Assembly: GCA_023101725.1 (NCBI GenBank)
Contig: JALJCO010009025.1
Coordinates: 558,001 to 622,000 of the forward strand
Source of the DNA: Atherinomorus stipes
Taxonomy: Eukaryota; Chordata; Actinopteri; Atheriniformes; Atherinidae
Reading direction: 5' to 3'
Length of the DNA stretch: 64,000 nucleotides
The notes beneath the pieces are model-generated. The model saw only the letters and a list, made by a program, of their open reading frames with translations, was not told the origin of the DNA and did not search any database. Below, piece after piece: positions 35,774-46,595 of the stretch (position 1 is its first letter; every line of letters begins with the position of its first letter). The translations under genes and the position numbers were made by a program.

Positions 35774-37640
35774 TTAAAGGCAGGGTGGGGGATCCTGGAA
35801 AAACGGTTTGAGCAAGCTAAATTAAAAAAAAATACACCTGCCCGAAACTACACAGGAACGTGTATGCCAATTATTTACAAGCAGGTTGGCTTTAACAGCC
35901 AAGAACAGCTGAGGGGATAGCTTGCTAACTTGCTAGTAAACAGCTGAGGAACCACATTTCTACATGTGATAATTGGCTCACCTACAACTCCTTCTGCGAT
36001 GCTAAACATCCACACTGCAAACGTCAACATCTCCATGACTTAAAGGAGCTGTATCATGCTTTTCAAATGTTCCAAATGTCAGATAAAGGCATATATAAGC
36101 TAAATATCCCCCTATATATTAATTAGATATTAATTCTTTTATGTCTTATTACCAACACGGAAATAAAACGTCTGACTGCACTGAACCACCGAAGCTCTCA
36201 ACCAATCTCAATATGTTTTATGCCCATTTCATGACGTCGCCCCAGAACAGACACAGATTCTGAAGGGTCACAGACTTGTTTTAACACCAGCTTTGTCACT
36301 CACGTGGACGCTATTTGTAAGCATTGATGGATGATTGGACCCCCATGGACAGAATGAAATGGACCAGCCTGTTATGAATCTAAATGGACTCGACCCAGTC
36401 TGATACTGAGTTTGAAGTACATGCCGTACCACAGACACCCTATAAGTAAATTAGCAAACAAATCATAGGCTAACAGTTAGCATTGAGCTGGGAGATGTTT
36501 TCACTCACCGGTGTTGTTTGTCCATGAAGCGTTTTTATGGTGGGAACTGCGGCAGGTTTCAGTAGTAATCCACGAGACAGAAACACTTTACTGTCCGAGA
36601 CTCATGAAGTTGTCAGAAGTGAAGTACACACACAAAGTTGAGTTGAATTTTTTCTGCCCCTAAAGATAAAATCTAACCACTTTTAGCAAGTCGTCCAGTA
36701 CAACAAATAAACCCCCACTCTGAATGACCACACTTTTTACAACTTGCCATCATCTAGAACTAAAAAAAAAAAAAAAAAAAAAAAAGCTTTCCCTCTGAAC
36801 TCTGGAGCAAACTTCTGGTTGATGGTTGTGTGTCTCTGAGGGAAACTTCCAGCAGGCGGATCGTTTCTCCCTCAGAAAGTGTGGATAGGTAGGGGAGGAA
36901 GGAGGGGAAAGAAAAGAAAAGAAAGGAAAAAAGGGGGAGAGAGGGGGGAAAGGAAAGAGAGGGGGGGGTAGGATTCTCCTTGAGTTTCTCTTGAACAAAG
37001 AGAGTGTCTTGCTGCAATACTGTCTGTGCATGCGTATTTGTCGCTTCATGATTGGTGCCACCTGATTATATACATCAGTGGTCAGTCGGACATTTTAAAG
37101 GAGCCAGAGCTTGGCCTGAATGTTCATACAAATTACTCAAATATGCACGAATGAAGAAAAAAATTACTTAAATGAAGTTTTTCATGAGGAAATATCACAG
37201 TAACATGCTTAAAAGCTCTTAAAAGTCCATTTTTTTATGATAGGGCTCCTTTAATCCACATCCACTTTTTTTCTTTTTGGTGGATCTTAAAAGCAAACAG
37301 CCACACAGATGACGGCAGCGAGCAGCCATGTTTGTGTGCAGTGGGAGACGTTCACAGGGAGTTGTGAGTGCACCTCCATGGGGGAGGTGGCGAGAAAGAG
37401 AGAGAGAGAGACAAACGGCTTTTGAGTTTGATGGACATATCATCATTCAATCAATAAGCATGGGCCGTTACAACATGATTGGATGGGGTTTTTAAGGTCC
37501 TGTCTGTTCCACAGGTGACTACATTTTTTTATTTTTCTGTCAGAGCATTTTATTAATTGGCTGCAATCAGGGTGCGAAGGAGATTTTAAGCAATGTAGTA
37601 AAAAAATGTTCCTGGAAAACATCATCTAGCCTGCCTTTAA
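35774..37640. mobile_element. TTAA-flanked MITE, AGGCAGGGTGG family, inserted in LINE
   Basis: TTAA at 35774-35777 and 37637-37640 with inverted ends AGGCAGGGTGGGGGATCCTGG and CCAGG...GCCTGCCT. LINE-like sequence lies on both sides. A second TTAA MITE (36040-37254) interrupts it. Fragments of the same family occur at 16349-16500 and 28030-28264. Confidence 0.75.
36040..37254. mobile_element. TTAA-flanked MITE, AGGAGCTGTATCATG family, nested
   Basis: TTAA-AGGAGCTGTATCATG at 36040 mirrors ATGATAGGGCTCCT-TTAA ending 37254. Non-coding. It aligns with 29675-30577. An extra purine-only tract (36891-36968) is present here but absent from the sister copy, and there is a poly-A run at 36763-36785. 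Confidence 0.85.
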
Positions 37641-37790
37641 GAGAAGAAAACATGTTTATCAGGGTCATGATCAAAATGAGAAAACTCATTAGTATGTCAT
37701 CAAAAAGGATTAAAAATTTGTGTATCAACATTAGGATTTTTATTTGCAATAGGCATGTTAGAATACCTAATGAAAGATATATCTGTGATT
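37641..37790 (-). pseudogene. Probable 5' continuation of the split LINE relic
   Basis: The minus strand reads DILMSFLILIM-TLI across 37640-37740. When the MITE is mentally removed at its TTAA this leads into NIDELCRFYTEP-NNMC of the right LINE part. This pattern (Asp-rich stretch, short Cys motif, then ETWL) is that of the region just before the endonuclease in L2-like LINEs, as I recall it. Confidence 0.4.
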
Positions 37791-38640
37791 AAAGCTAATG
37801 AGCTATGAGCAGTTGATAGACCCCACCATTGTGTTTGAGGGTTACCAGAACTGCACACAGATCACATGCAGGGTCAATTCCACACCCAAGGTGTAGGTTT
37901 ACTGGAGACGGCAGCATATAATAGGCTACTGTATGTGGCCCACATAATAAAACTCAGCTTGCTTGTGCCAATGTTCCACAGCTCATTCCATTTAGTTTGA
38001 TGTCACTCAATGCCTTCCCGCATCCCACCGCCCAAGCTACTTCCTCACTTGAGCGCTTACCAATCTCTTTAGCCTCATTGCCTGGAAGAGTGTGATCTCA
38101 GATTGAAATGGGAAACTTGAGTTGTTGTAGTGGGCTGAAGTGGAAGCACCACAGTTTCAACAAGAAGGAAGAATGCAGTTCATTTTTTCAAGGCCACTGA
38201 TTTTATCCTGCTGGAGCAGTTCTTATTGATCTACTGTGAACCTTCATCCAAAGCTTTTGATGAGCTTCTCCTGTATTGTTGATATTGGTTAATTATTTAT
38301 ATAGTATCTCTCACTAGTAAGTGAATCTTTGATGATGGAAATGCTGGGTGGGTTTACTCTCCATCCTTGCCCATCTGGTGCTAGAGCCTGCCATTATCCC
38401 GATCTCAAGCTTTTGGCAGGCAGTTGTTCCCTCCAGTGTTGTAAAGGAGAACTGGAGATCATAAAGTATGCTATAGCTATCTTTGTTACACTGTCTGGAA
38501 TATGGAAGAAGCCAAATGTCACCAACAGCACTTCATGTGGGACTGACCCAAATGAGGTCTAGAAAAAACCTCATGAAGGTCTTTCTTTTCATTTTTGGCT
38601 GTTTGGAGCCGGTTTCATTCATCTCAAATGAAACTGTCTT
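37791..38640. other. Intergenic, nothing recognised
   Basis: No repeat family or domain was seen. It may be the 5' part of the LINE relic that follows but shows no recognisable RT motif. Confidence 0.35.
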
Positions 38641-39130
38641 TCTCCGAGCCATCCTCCCCAGCATCGAGACTATAATGGCACATCAGCGCCTTCACGAGGC
38701 AGGACACGTCGGAGGACTGACAACTACTCGACTCCCCCATCAGATCCTGCTTTCACAACTTGAGAATGGTACAAGATCCCAAGAAGCGCCCAAGCATCAA
38801 TTTCACGACCAGCTGAAGGCCACTCTCCTTTGCTGCGACATTGACCATACTAATTGGGAGACTCTCACCGAAGACCGCAATGGGTGGAGCTGAAGCATCA
38901 CTCTGGGGACAGACCATATGGAAAACCAACGTCGTTGAGAGTAACAAGCAAAGAGACAGAGACATAAAGAGCAGCTTCACCAGCCTTTCTCCCAACCCAC
39001 TCTGCCCTGCACAAAGTACCCTGTACATTTCCATACAGCTTTGGGCTTGGGCAGCCATATCAGACACTGCCACCCAAGAACTGCCACAACTAATACCGCT
39101 GATAGTGGATGGAGCTGGTCCGACATGATG
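38641..39130 (+). pseudogene. Non-LTR retrotransposon ORF2 C-terminal relic
   Basis: The frame through 38660-38890 reads PSIETIMAHQRLHEAGHV, TTRLPHQILLSQLENGTRSQ, APKHQFHDQLKATL and NWETLTEDRNGW. This is the well-known LINE tail (typically LRWAGHV-RM, RLPKQ, LKATL, WE-LA-DR-W). A shifted frame then continues past 39050 with GLGSHIRHC, a decayed copy of the terminal C2H2 zinc-finger (usually RIGL-SH). At least one frameshift and a stop are present, so it is dead. The clade is not assigned. The minus-strand 135-aa ORF opposite it is a shadow. Confidence 0.7.
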
Positions 39131-39585
39131 CTTGCATGTTCCAAACCTGAAAAGCCACATATCCCTCTTTGGAATACTGAGGTCTCAATGAAGTTGTTTT
39201 TTTGTTTGTTTGTTTGTGTGTTCTTGTTGTTTGTTTTCATGAACACAGTCTTTTAACCACAATGCTGAAAAAATCTTTCCTTCCACATTCACAAGGCTGA
39301 TCGAGCAGAACTGATTGATGGTTGAGAATTTATTTTCTCTTTGGAATCAGGATTAAACCCATAGGTATGGTTTGTTTCACCTCAGTAGTATCCAGAGATA
39401 TTTCAGGACACTGCATGTTACTATACTGCCTGCATGTAATGGCTACTTGACTCTGCCTTCAACTTTGCCTGTAAAGGAGGCTTTGTGTCCATTTGGTGCT
39501 TTGGTGATTGGATAGGTGGCATATAGGCTGTCAGAGTGGGTCCCCTTCAAAGGGTCTTACAATGAAAAAAATGATACTTTGAATC
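39131..39585. other. Intergenic, nothing recognised
   Basis: Includes a (TTTG)n-like patch at 39196-39235. Nothing else was identified. Confidence 0.4.
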
Positions 39586-40402
39586 AACCTAAAAAAAATT
39601 GCTGTAATCTGTTACAACTAAATTTATTAGTTTTTCTCAAACTAAATTTATGATTTGGTTTAAACTATAAATTTTGATTTAATGGAAATACATCTTTTAC
39701 CTTAAAACAAATAAAATGCTTTAATGCAAAGTTAAAATAAAATTCCTGACAAAGAAACTTTTTTTTTCACTTTGCTACAACTTAAAGGTTGAATATGGAA
39801 TACGGACAGAACAGCAACATCACGTGTGTCTAGGTTGTAGTTGCAACGGCAGAAAAACAACTCCAGCCGCTGGGATGCCAGGCTCACTGCCGATACGCAA
39901 GTGACCAACAGTCTGCAGCATGTCCAACAAGTAACACAGAGGAGTTTATAACTGACAGCTAACGTTAGCCACGTTAGCAAACAAGCTAGCTTACTAATCC
40001 AGGAGGAAAGCCACCATTTCAGTGTTTTGACTGCGTGGAAAACGTTTATGTGGGTCCATTTAGTGAAGTCTTCACCTAAATTTACTCCAGGTTTTCCTCT
40101 TTTTAGGTCACTCCTCAGAAACAGATAATAATATCTCCAGGGCTCTGAAGCAGCTGCTTCTTCTCCACGGTTTTCCCGTGTACCAGCCTGACTGTGCCCA
40201 AAATATTGTTTCCACACAGAGATCGTATTTGCAACCCACAATGGCGGCGTGTATTGGCTTACAAACGTAAATATAATGCCATTATCGAACCCGATAAAAT
40301 TTATTTTATAATTATTTTTAGGCTAAATATAATTTTTCTAGGAAATGTTGTACTTTCATTCTGTACCCCCCCCCCCCAGTCCCCCCAAACGACCTGTGGA
40401 GG

Positions 40403-40433
<31 letters not shown>

Positions 40434-40740
40434 ATAGCTTTTAATAAAAATGTTACATATTTAACTTTTAATTTTTCATTTTGGAATAAACTAATTTAAT
40501 TGCTGTAATTCTGTTACAGCTAAATTTATCAGTTTTACTTAAAGTAAAAATATAATTCATAACAAAGAAACATTTTTTTTTACTTTGTTACAACTTAATT
40601 TTTCATCTTGGAATAAACTAAACAAATTGCTGTAATTCTGTTACAGCTAAATTTTTTAGTTTTACTCAAACTAAATTTATTATTTGCTTGAAACAATAAA
40701 TTCTAATTTTTGATTTACTGGAAATGTATCTTTTACCTTT
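39586..40740. repeat. AT-rich tandem repeat, three diverged units, MITE-interrupted
   Basis: Units share ATTGCTGTAATCTGTTACA, CTAAATTTATTAGTTTT, ACAAAGAAACTTTTTTTT and ACTTTGTTACAACTTAA. Unit 1 is 39586-39785, unit 2 is 40468-40598 and unit 3 is 40599-40740. The TTAA MITE at 39782-40471 sits exactly at the unit 1/2 junction. Confidence 0.75.
39782..40471 (+). mobile_element. TTAA-flanked MITE, AGGTTGAATATGGAA family, copy 2
   Basis: TTAA at 39782-39785 and 40468-40471. The left terminus is AGGTTGAATATGGAA; the right terminus is diverged (TTACATATTTAACTT). The body is colinear with copy 1 (22263-22911), including the G/C and poly-T tract before the end (C run 40367-40377, T run about 40404-40429). 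Confidence 0.85.
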
Positions 40741-41524
40741 AAGGCGCTACACCTGATTTTGCACATTTGCGGACCGTGAGCAAGGTGAAGAGTGTAGTTT
40801 GAATTGTAAGCCCCGCCCCCAACTGTTTCTCCCAGTGAGAAACGCTCCTACTCTCATTTTTCTCTCCTCCCACTCAACATGCACGAAATAACGTGCACGT
40901 TTCATACTCGTGCACAAAGAAACTCTCCAGAGAAAACTTGCATCTTCCAGTGAAATTACTGTTTTGCTTGCAGTAAATGGCTGCGGATCAGCTAAATGAC
41001 ATTTTCTATCATAACCGGTAGCTTATCGTAACTACAGTTATGTACACAGATGCACAGTTATGACGAGTTATGATGTTATAGGCGCCGTTACAACATGAAA
41101 GCCTGATAAAGTTTCTAACCGGCCACTTTGAGAAGCACTGATGTAATGCTTCGTCGTGTTACGTTGTAAATATCACTATGTATTATATACGGTAGACCAG
41201 CAGAGGAAGCGCCAGCACCCGAGGACGTAAATGTTACTGAGAAGAAAGTTATTGAAAAAAATACCTGTCCAGGCGGACTTCGAGTCCACATTCAGTCCGG
41301 GGTGTCCAGCTTCTCTCTACCTTCAGTACAATCCACCGAGAACACGAACTTTATTCCTTCTTTGGTCTCTCCTGCATTTCAAGCCTCTCTCCTCCTCAGT
41401 TTAAAATAATCTAATTGAATTGCTCTAATTCTACAACATGCTTTTTACAGTTTTCCCCAACTTACTTTTCTTATTTAGGACTTAGTACAATTCTTCTTAT
41501 ATTTTACTCAACACATTGGCCCTC

Positions 41525-42110
41525 ATTTATCAAACGATCGTAGAAATGATCGCACATCTGATCGTAAAAATGGTCGTACGATTGGACCCACATGTGATTT
41601 ATTAAGACGTTTGTAACGGTCCAATCTCATCGTACGAACAAAAGTCTTGATAATACCACAGCTGAAATCCATCGTCATTTGAATGTCACGCCCATGGTTA
41701 CGCCCTTAAACATGCATGATTATGAGGCTTCGCCCAGTGAGGTTGGACCATGGAGAGGAGAGATTCCGACAAAAAACAAACTTTTGGGGGCATCAAGACA
41801 GAATTCCTCATTAGTGAGGTGGGAAAGATTAAAGGGGTGCTGTTTGGCAGCTTAAAAACCGGAGTCAGAGACGTGCACAAAAATGTTGCACGGAAGAGGA
41901 TCAGTCAGCCTCACCGGTGTGAACGACCAGCTGAGATATTAATAAAAGTCTCAATCTAGGCCTGGCTCGATATGGTTCATTCGTTTTATTAGTTATTAAA
42001 TTTAATAATTTTCCACATCCGATCGCAACGTCACAATTCTTTATCCAATGGGTCAAGAAAAAGTGGTCCAATATGAAACTCCCCACCAAAAGATGTTTCA
42101 CCGGCAACCA
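41525..42110 (+). mobile_element. Harbinger-like relic with Myb/SANT-like ORF
   Basis: Starts GGCCCTCATTTATCAAACGA, a terminus style I associate with fish PIF/Harbinger elements. An ORF at 41750-41959 (69 aa, MERRDSDKKQTFGGIKTEFL...EVGKIKGVLFG) resembles the N-terminal Myb/SANT-like DNA-binding protein of Harbinger elements, whose usual pattern is F-TEIE-LV-EVE-RK-VLFG. It loses the family pattern after about residue 45 and then stops, so it is truncated. No DDE nuclease was recognised. Confidence 0.55.
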
Positions 42111-42111
42111 G

Positions 42112-42257
42112 CCCCCCCCCCCCCCCCCCCCCCAAAAAAAAAGAAAAAGGGACGGGATTACAAAAAAAAGCGCTCTCAGGGGGGGGGGGGGGGCCCCAAA
42201 CCCCGAAACCCCGCCCCCCCCCGGCCGTCTTCCCTCGGGAGAAAGGGGGAAAGAACC
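42112..42257. repeat. Homopolymer-rich low-complexity block
   Basis: A 22-C run (42112-42133), then A-rich, a 16-G run (42179-42194) and CCCCGAAACCCCGCC. It interrupts the Harbinger relic. Same character as the block at 23370-23890. Confidence 0.9.
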
Positions 42258-42549
42258 AGTCTCCTAGAACTATATGTTGATGACTTTAATAATTTGTTGA
42301 GATAAATGGAGGAATTAAATTCAGTCACAGCTATTTTTGTAATTTTGGGAATACTTTCTACATTCCCTTTTTTTCCTTTTTCTTTGCAAATGGGTTCGTT
42401 CTTAGTGCTGATATGTGAAAACTTATGTTTAAATGACAGTTTGTGGTATTTTCATGTCTCTGGGCTGCGCTGCAAACCCTCACTGACTGGCTACAGCCAG
42501 AAAGTTGTTTTTTTTTTTTTTTTTTTTTAACAATGGTGCACCTTTAACA

Positions 42550-45500
42550 TCCAAACTACACAGAATGTCTAAACAACTTCCTCTGAATGTGAACATAACA
42601 AAGGCAGTAAACACATAACTCAAATTTATAGGATAACAATCATAAAAGGTTAAATTCCTGCTGAATTTGTATTTCCCATGAGCCTTTGTGGTCCAGATAT
42701 GGTGAGTTTTGAAAAATAGCCACGCCCCTTTTGTTGTTTATACACTCTAAAGCTGAAACAACTTAAAAAATTTACTTTGAGTGAAAATAAAAACTTATTT
42801 TGGTCTAAAGAGTGTGATTTTTAAGTTGATTTAATTCAAAAACTTAAGATCTTATCACCAAACCCCAAAAAATTAAGTTAGATCAATGTAAATAAGTTTT
42901 TCATATCAACTACAGCCCAGATACTATTTTGACAGTGTACTTATACCCCTGTCCCTCTGGCCAAAAACTCGTTTAAACCCGTGAACAATCGGCTTTGAGT
43001 GGCAGGAGGAAAGACTCACTGACCCACGTCAACCTGCGTCAAACGACTCCGGTTAAAATTGCCTTCAAGCGGCTTGGCTCCAATCGGCATGCAGTGGGAA
43101 CGGCAGACCCGGGTTGACCCATGAATTTATGTGATGACATTGGGCTGTACGTGGCTACATGGTGACATCGCGCCAGTCGCGTATCATATAAAGTACCAAA
43201 ACCACTCTGCTTCGGCCATAAATTCACGTTGCCTGCATTCCATCTGCACAAGAAAATCATCTGCTGTTTTCCTCCATTTTGAGGACGGACAAAGATGGAA
43301 CAAGAAAGCACGTTGACTGTAGTTGACTCGCTCTCCATTGTTTACGTTCCTGATTTCTGTCGCAGACAGCTGACATCATCAACGCGCAACATGCAGCGAT
43401 GGGGACAGAGGCCACGCAGCTTGCCAGCAGGTGATCAGACCCGGCTTTTTTTTGTCAATGGGAAAGGAGCGAAATGCTGCATGTGAGCAGGTTGATGCAC
43501 ATTTGAAAAACCCACGTAAACGCGCTAATTTCAGTGGGAAAGCAGCTCTAGGGTTCCTTTACAGGATCTGTAAGGATGCATGTTTGTCTTTGCTCAAAAA
43601 ACTGTGGACAGACGTGAGAATTTTTGCAGAAGTCAGTCCTAGTTTATTCATCTTCCTACATTTCTTCTACAGAATCCCTGCCCCTTACAACACTGCATTG
43701 TATTGCTTCTCATCTGCTTGTACTGCTTTGAGTCCTTTCTTTTCTACTTTTGTGGTCTTGTTTTCTTTGCACTCCTATCTTACATCTTACAAGTCTTTCA
43801 ATATTTTGTTGGCTACTAGATTTGAGCATATGTTTACATTTTTTTCTCTTTTATGTGACTAAGGTGGTTGGGTTTGTTTGTAACATCTCTGCTTATTATA
43901 GCTACGTATGCACATTGAAGCATACATTCACCTGGAGATGGAAAAAGTTCTGTTTATTTCAGATTTGCTTTGCAACTGACTAGAATGGGTGATGTCAGGA
44001 CAATCTCGTATAGTGTTGACCATTTTGTTCCTGTCAGTCTTTAGTGTTTCACCTTATTGAAAGTGTTTTATCTCTGATTATTTTTTCCTTTCTACTCTTT
44101 AGTTGTGTGGATAAAGGTTGTAGTCAGTCTTTCTGGGCCAGCATACTCTTTCAGACTCTTTCAGAGGATCATTGTCTCCATCTGCCATTCCAAGCATCTA
44201 TTAAACAACATGAAATTGTTATCATAAGATGAGTTTTCAGGACTAGAAAATTCTCCAGAGTGGTTTCTGTGAAGCAGAAAAGACATGATACCAAAAGTAT
44301 ACAGGGGAGCCGTGTTTTGTTAACGGCACACCGAGAGAGGTGAACAAGGCCAAGCCCTCATCTGTAGAGACTGTTTCTGAGTTGACTTTATTACTAGATT
44401 AATTTTGGTCTTTCTGTAACATCAGTGAAAGACAAGAAGGCAATATACAAGCAAAAGAAATAAAAAATGAAACAGCATCTGCTGTCAACACACACATATG
44501 CTCAGTGTGAATTCATGGAACAGAGTAAATTTATCTGTATCCACAAATGGCCTCATGTGGACCATTTCTGGAGTTCATTTGAGGGAGCTGGTGGGTAAAT
44601 GACCCGCAAAGTTTCATCCTTCTAATGTGGATATTTGCATTAAAGTAAATTGGTCATATCTGGAGAATGTCAGTGCCTAAACACAAGTGTCAAAACAGCC
44701 TCAGTGTGTGTCGGGTAACCATATAGTGGTACAGGATGTACTGTTTATGAAATGAATGAAATGAAAATGAAATGAAAATGAAAAAAAACCTAATAATGCT
44801 CCACCACAGCAAACTTTAGAGCAGGACTTTGAATGATTGCTTTAATTATTCTTATGAGTCTTTGGCTCAGCTCTCTAAGAAAACAGTTAATAATGTGTTA
44901 CCAATGTTACCTTGCTCACAGCTGCAAAATCTGACCCTTTCTGGCTACGTAAGGTTTGTCATGTCATGTAACATTAACAACACTGAATGTTTTAATCAGT
45001 GTTGTTAAGACTACATGCTTTTATTTAATTTGACCTTTATTTACAGGTTCTCACGGAGAAAAAAGGGTCTTATATCCAAGAGAAACCCGTCCACAACTAC
45101 ACACAATGCAAGTAGTGACAGACGCCCAATACTGTGATAGCCAGCCACACATGGTAATATCTACACCTCACCACTTGTATATATCCACTTTAATTTTCTT
45201 CACAGTCACAATGGGCTCTGCACACAACTCCACTACTTCCTGAACTTAATACAGCTCCTTTGTGTCCCGTCTGTTATTAGTGAACAAATTGATTAATCCA
45301 GGTGTGCCTGACCTAAGTAACCACAACGACAATGGCCAGATTGAACACCTGGAATAAAAGAAACCTTTGCGGATTTTGAATTTAAAAAAGAAAAGAAAAA
45401 TTATTTGAATGTCAAAGGGCCCCCCCCAGGGTGGACTGTTGATATTCAGTCCAGCGCGGACTGGCGACTGTAAAATTACGACGTTGGTGGAAATGTAGGA

Positions 45501-45837
45501 AAGACAGAGCGCAGTGTAGAGGTAAGTCATCTCAGTCATTGTACTGTATAATATTAAATAATAGGCTATTATGTATAAAATAAAGCTGCCTGCTGCCCAG
45601 CTGTTGCTACTAGCTACCTTCCACTGTTAGCCTGCTTTGTACTGTAGCTTAGTTCATGAGCGCCATGGTGCTGGAGATGGAGGGAACGTGTCTCCCCCAG
45701 TTTAATAGTGAAACCGATCAAACCCTCACTGTCCCAGGGCAAGGTTTCAAACATCGCTGGTAAAACAAAGCATTAATATCATTGCAGGAGCCTTGTGAGA
45801 CCAGTGTTTGTGTGTTTCGGCTAAAGGTGCATTTACA
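42550..45837. other. Intergenic, little recognised
   Basis: Contains a possible small MITE near 42747-42945 (ACACTCT/AGAGTGT and GACAGTGTA motifs), a GC-richer CpG-bearing stretch at 43010-43440 without a supportable exon, and an (ATGAA)n patch at 44750-44783. Confidence 0.35.
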
Positions 45838-46595
45838 TTAAAGCAGAACTCAGTAACTTCAGCTCGGGGCTCCCCCTAGTGGCGTCCTTTCACTGTCGTG
45901 TTCAACCCCCCCTTACACCCCCACAGCACACAGACGGCTTCTCTACCTGTCTTTCCTCTATTTTGATCCCTGGATATATTTCTAAGCTTTTACTAGCTTG
46001 TTGATGCTACTTTGCTGCGTTGGTAGCAGCACCACGTCTCCCTCTGCTCAAAGCAAAGACCTGTCTCTTCTGAAACGAGACGTTTTATCCGCGATTTGCG
46101 GGTAAATATGCCGTGGATTATATTTTTCACTGGTGTTGGCGAGTAGCAGGTAAGAATACGAACTTTTATTGACTTTTTGCGGACGTGACAAGTGATTATT
46201 GAGCCTGAAGCAGTGATGCTTCACTCGGCGCCCAGGCAGCGCAGCTACGTGAATCACTCTGGTCCAGCAAAGAGTTGGTTATGAGAGCCAGGAGCCGTGT
46301 TTAGGTGGTGTGAAGCTAAAGAAATGTTTTCTTCTAATTAGCGCTGGTAGTCTGGTTCAAATCAGAGCTGGAAGCAGCTCGGTAGATAGGGGACCTGAGT
46401 ACCGTACAGCGGTTTCTGTTGTCGCAAGTTCTGCTCGGGTCGGCGCAGGCAAAGTTGTATTTAGCTGCTCGCAGGCCAGAGCCCCCAGCGGGAGGGGGGG
46501 AAACATTGAATCGCTCCGTAAACACTTTGTTTAGCCCCACGGGGATTCAGAAAAGCATTTATTGAGGTAAAAAAGTTACTGAGTTTCCCCTTTAA
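45838..46595. mobile_element. TTAA-flanked MITE, AGCAGAACTCAGTAACTT family
   Basis: TTAA-AGCAGAACTCAGTAACTT (45838) mirrors AAGTTACTGAGTTTCCCCT-TTAA (ending 46595). It is 750 bp, non-coding, and GC-richer than its surroundings (GGGGCTCCCCCTAGTGG). Confidence 0.8.

Larger units (their letters stand above)
40740..42549. mobile_element. Possible composite TTAA element enclosing a Harbinger relic
   Basis: TTTAA-GGCGCTACACCTG at 40738 and GGTGCACC-TTTAA at about 42534-42547 could be opposite ends of one old TTAA element whose interior was later invaded. The termini match only weakly, so this is tentative. Confidence 0.25.

Noticed and set aside
38753..39160. 135-aa minus-strand ORF
   Set aside because: Lies opposite the plus-strand LINE tail, whose residues match a known family; the minus ORF is a shadow.
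43010..43490. CpG-richer stretch as a promoter or exon
   Set aside because: ORFs are short on both strands and carry no known motif. It may be an unrecognised repeat, and evidence is insufficient.
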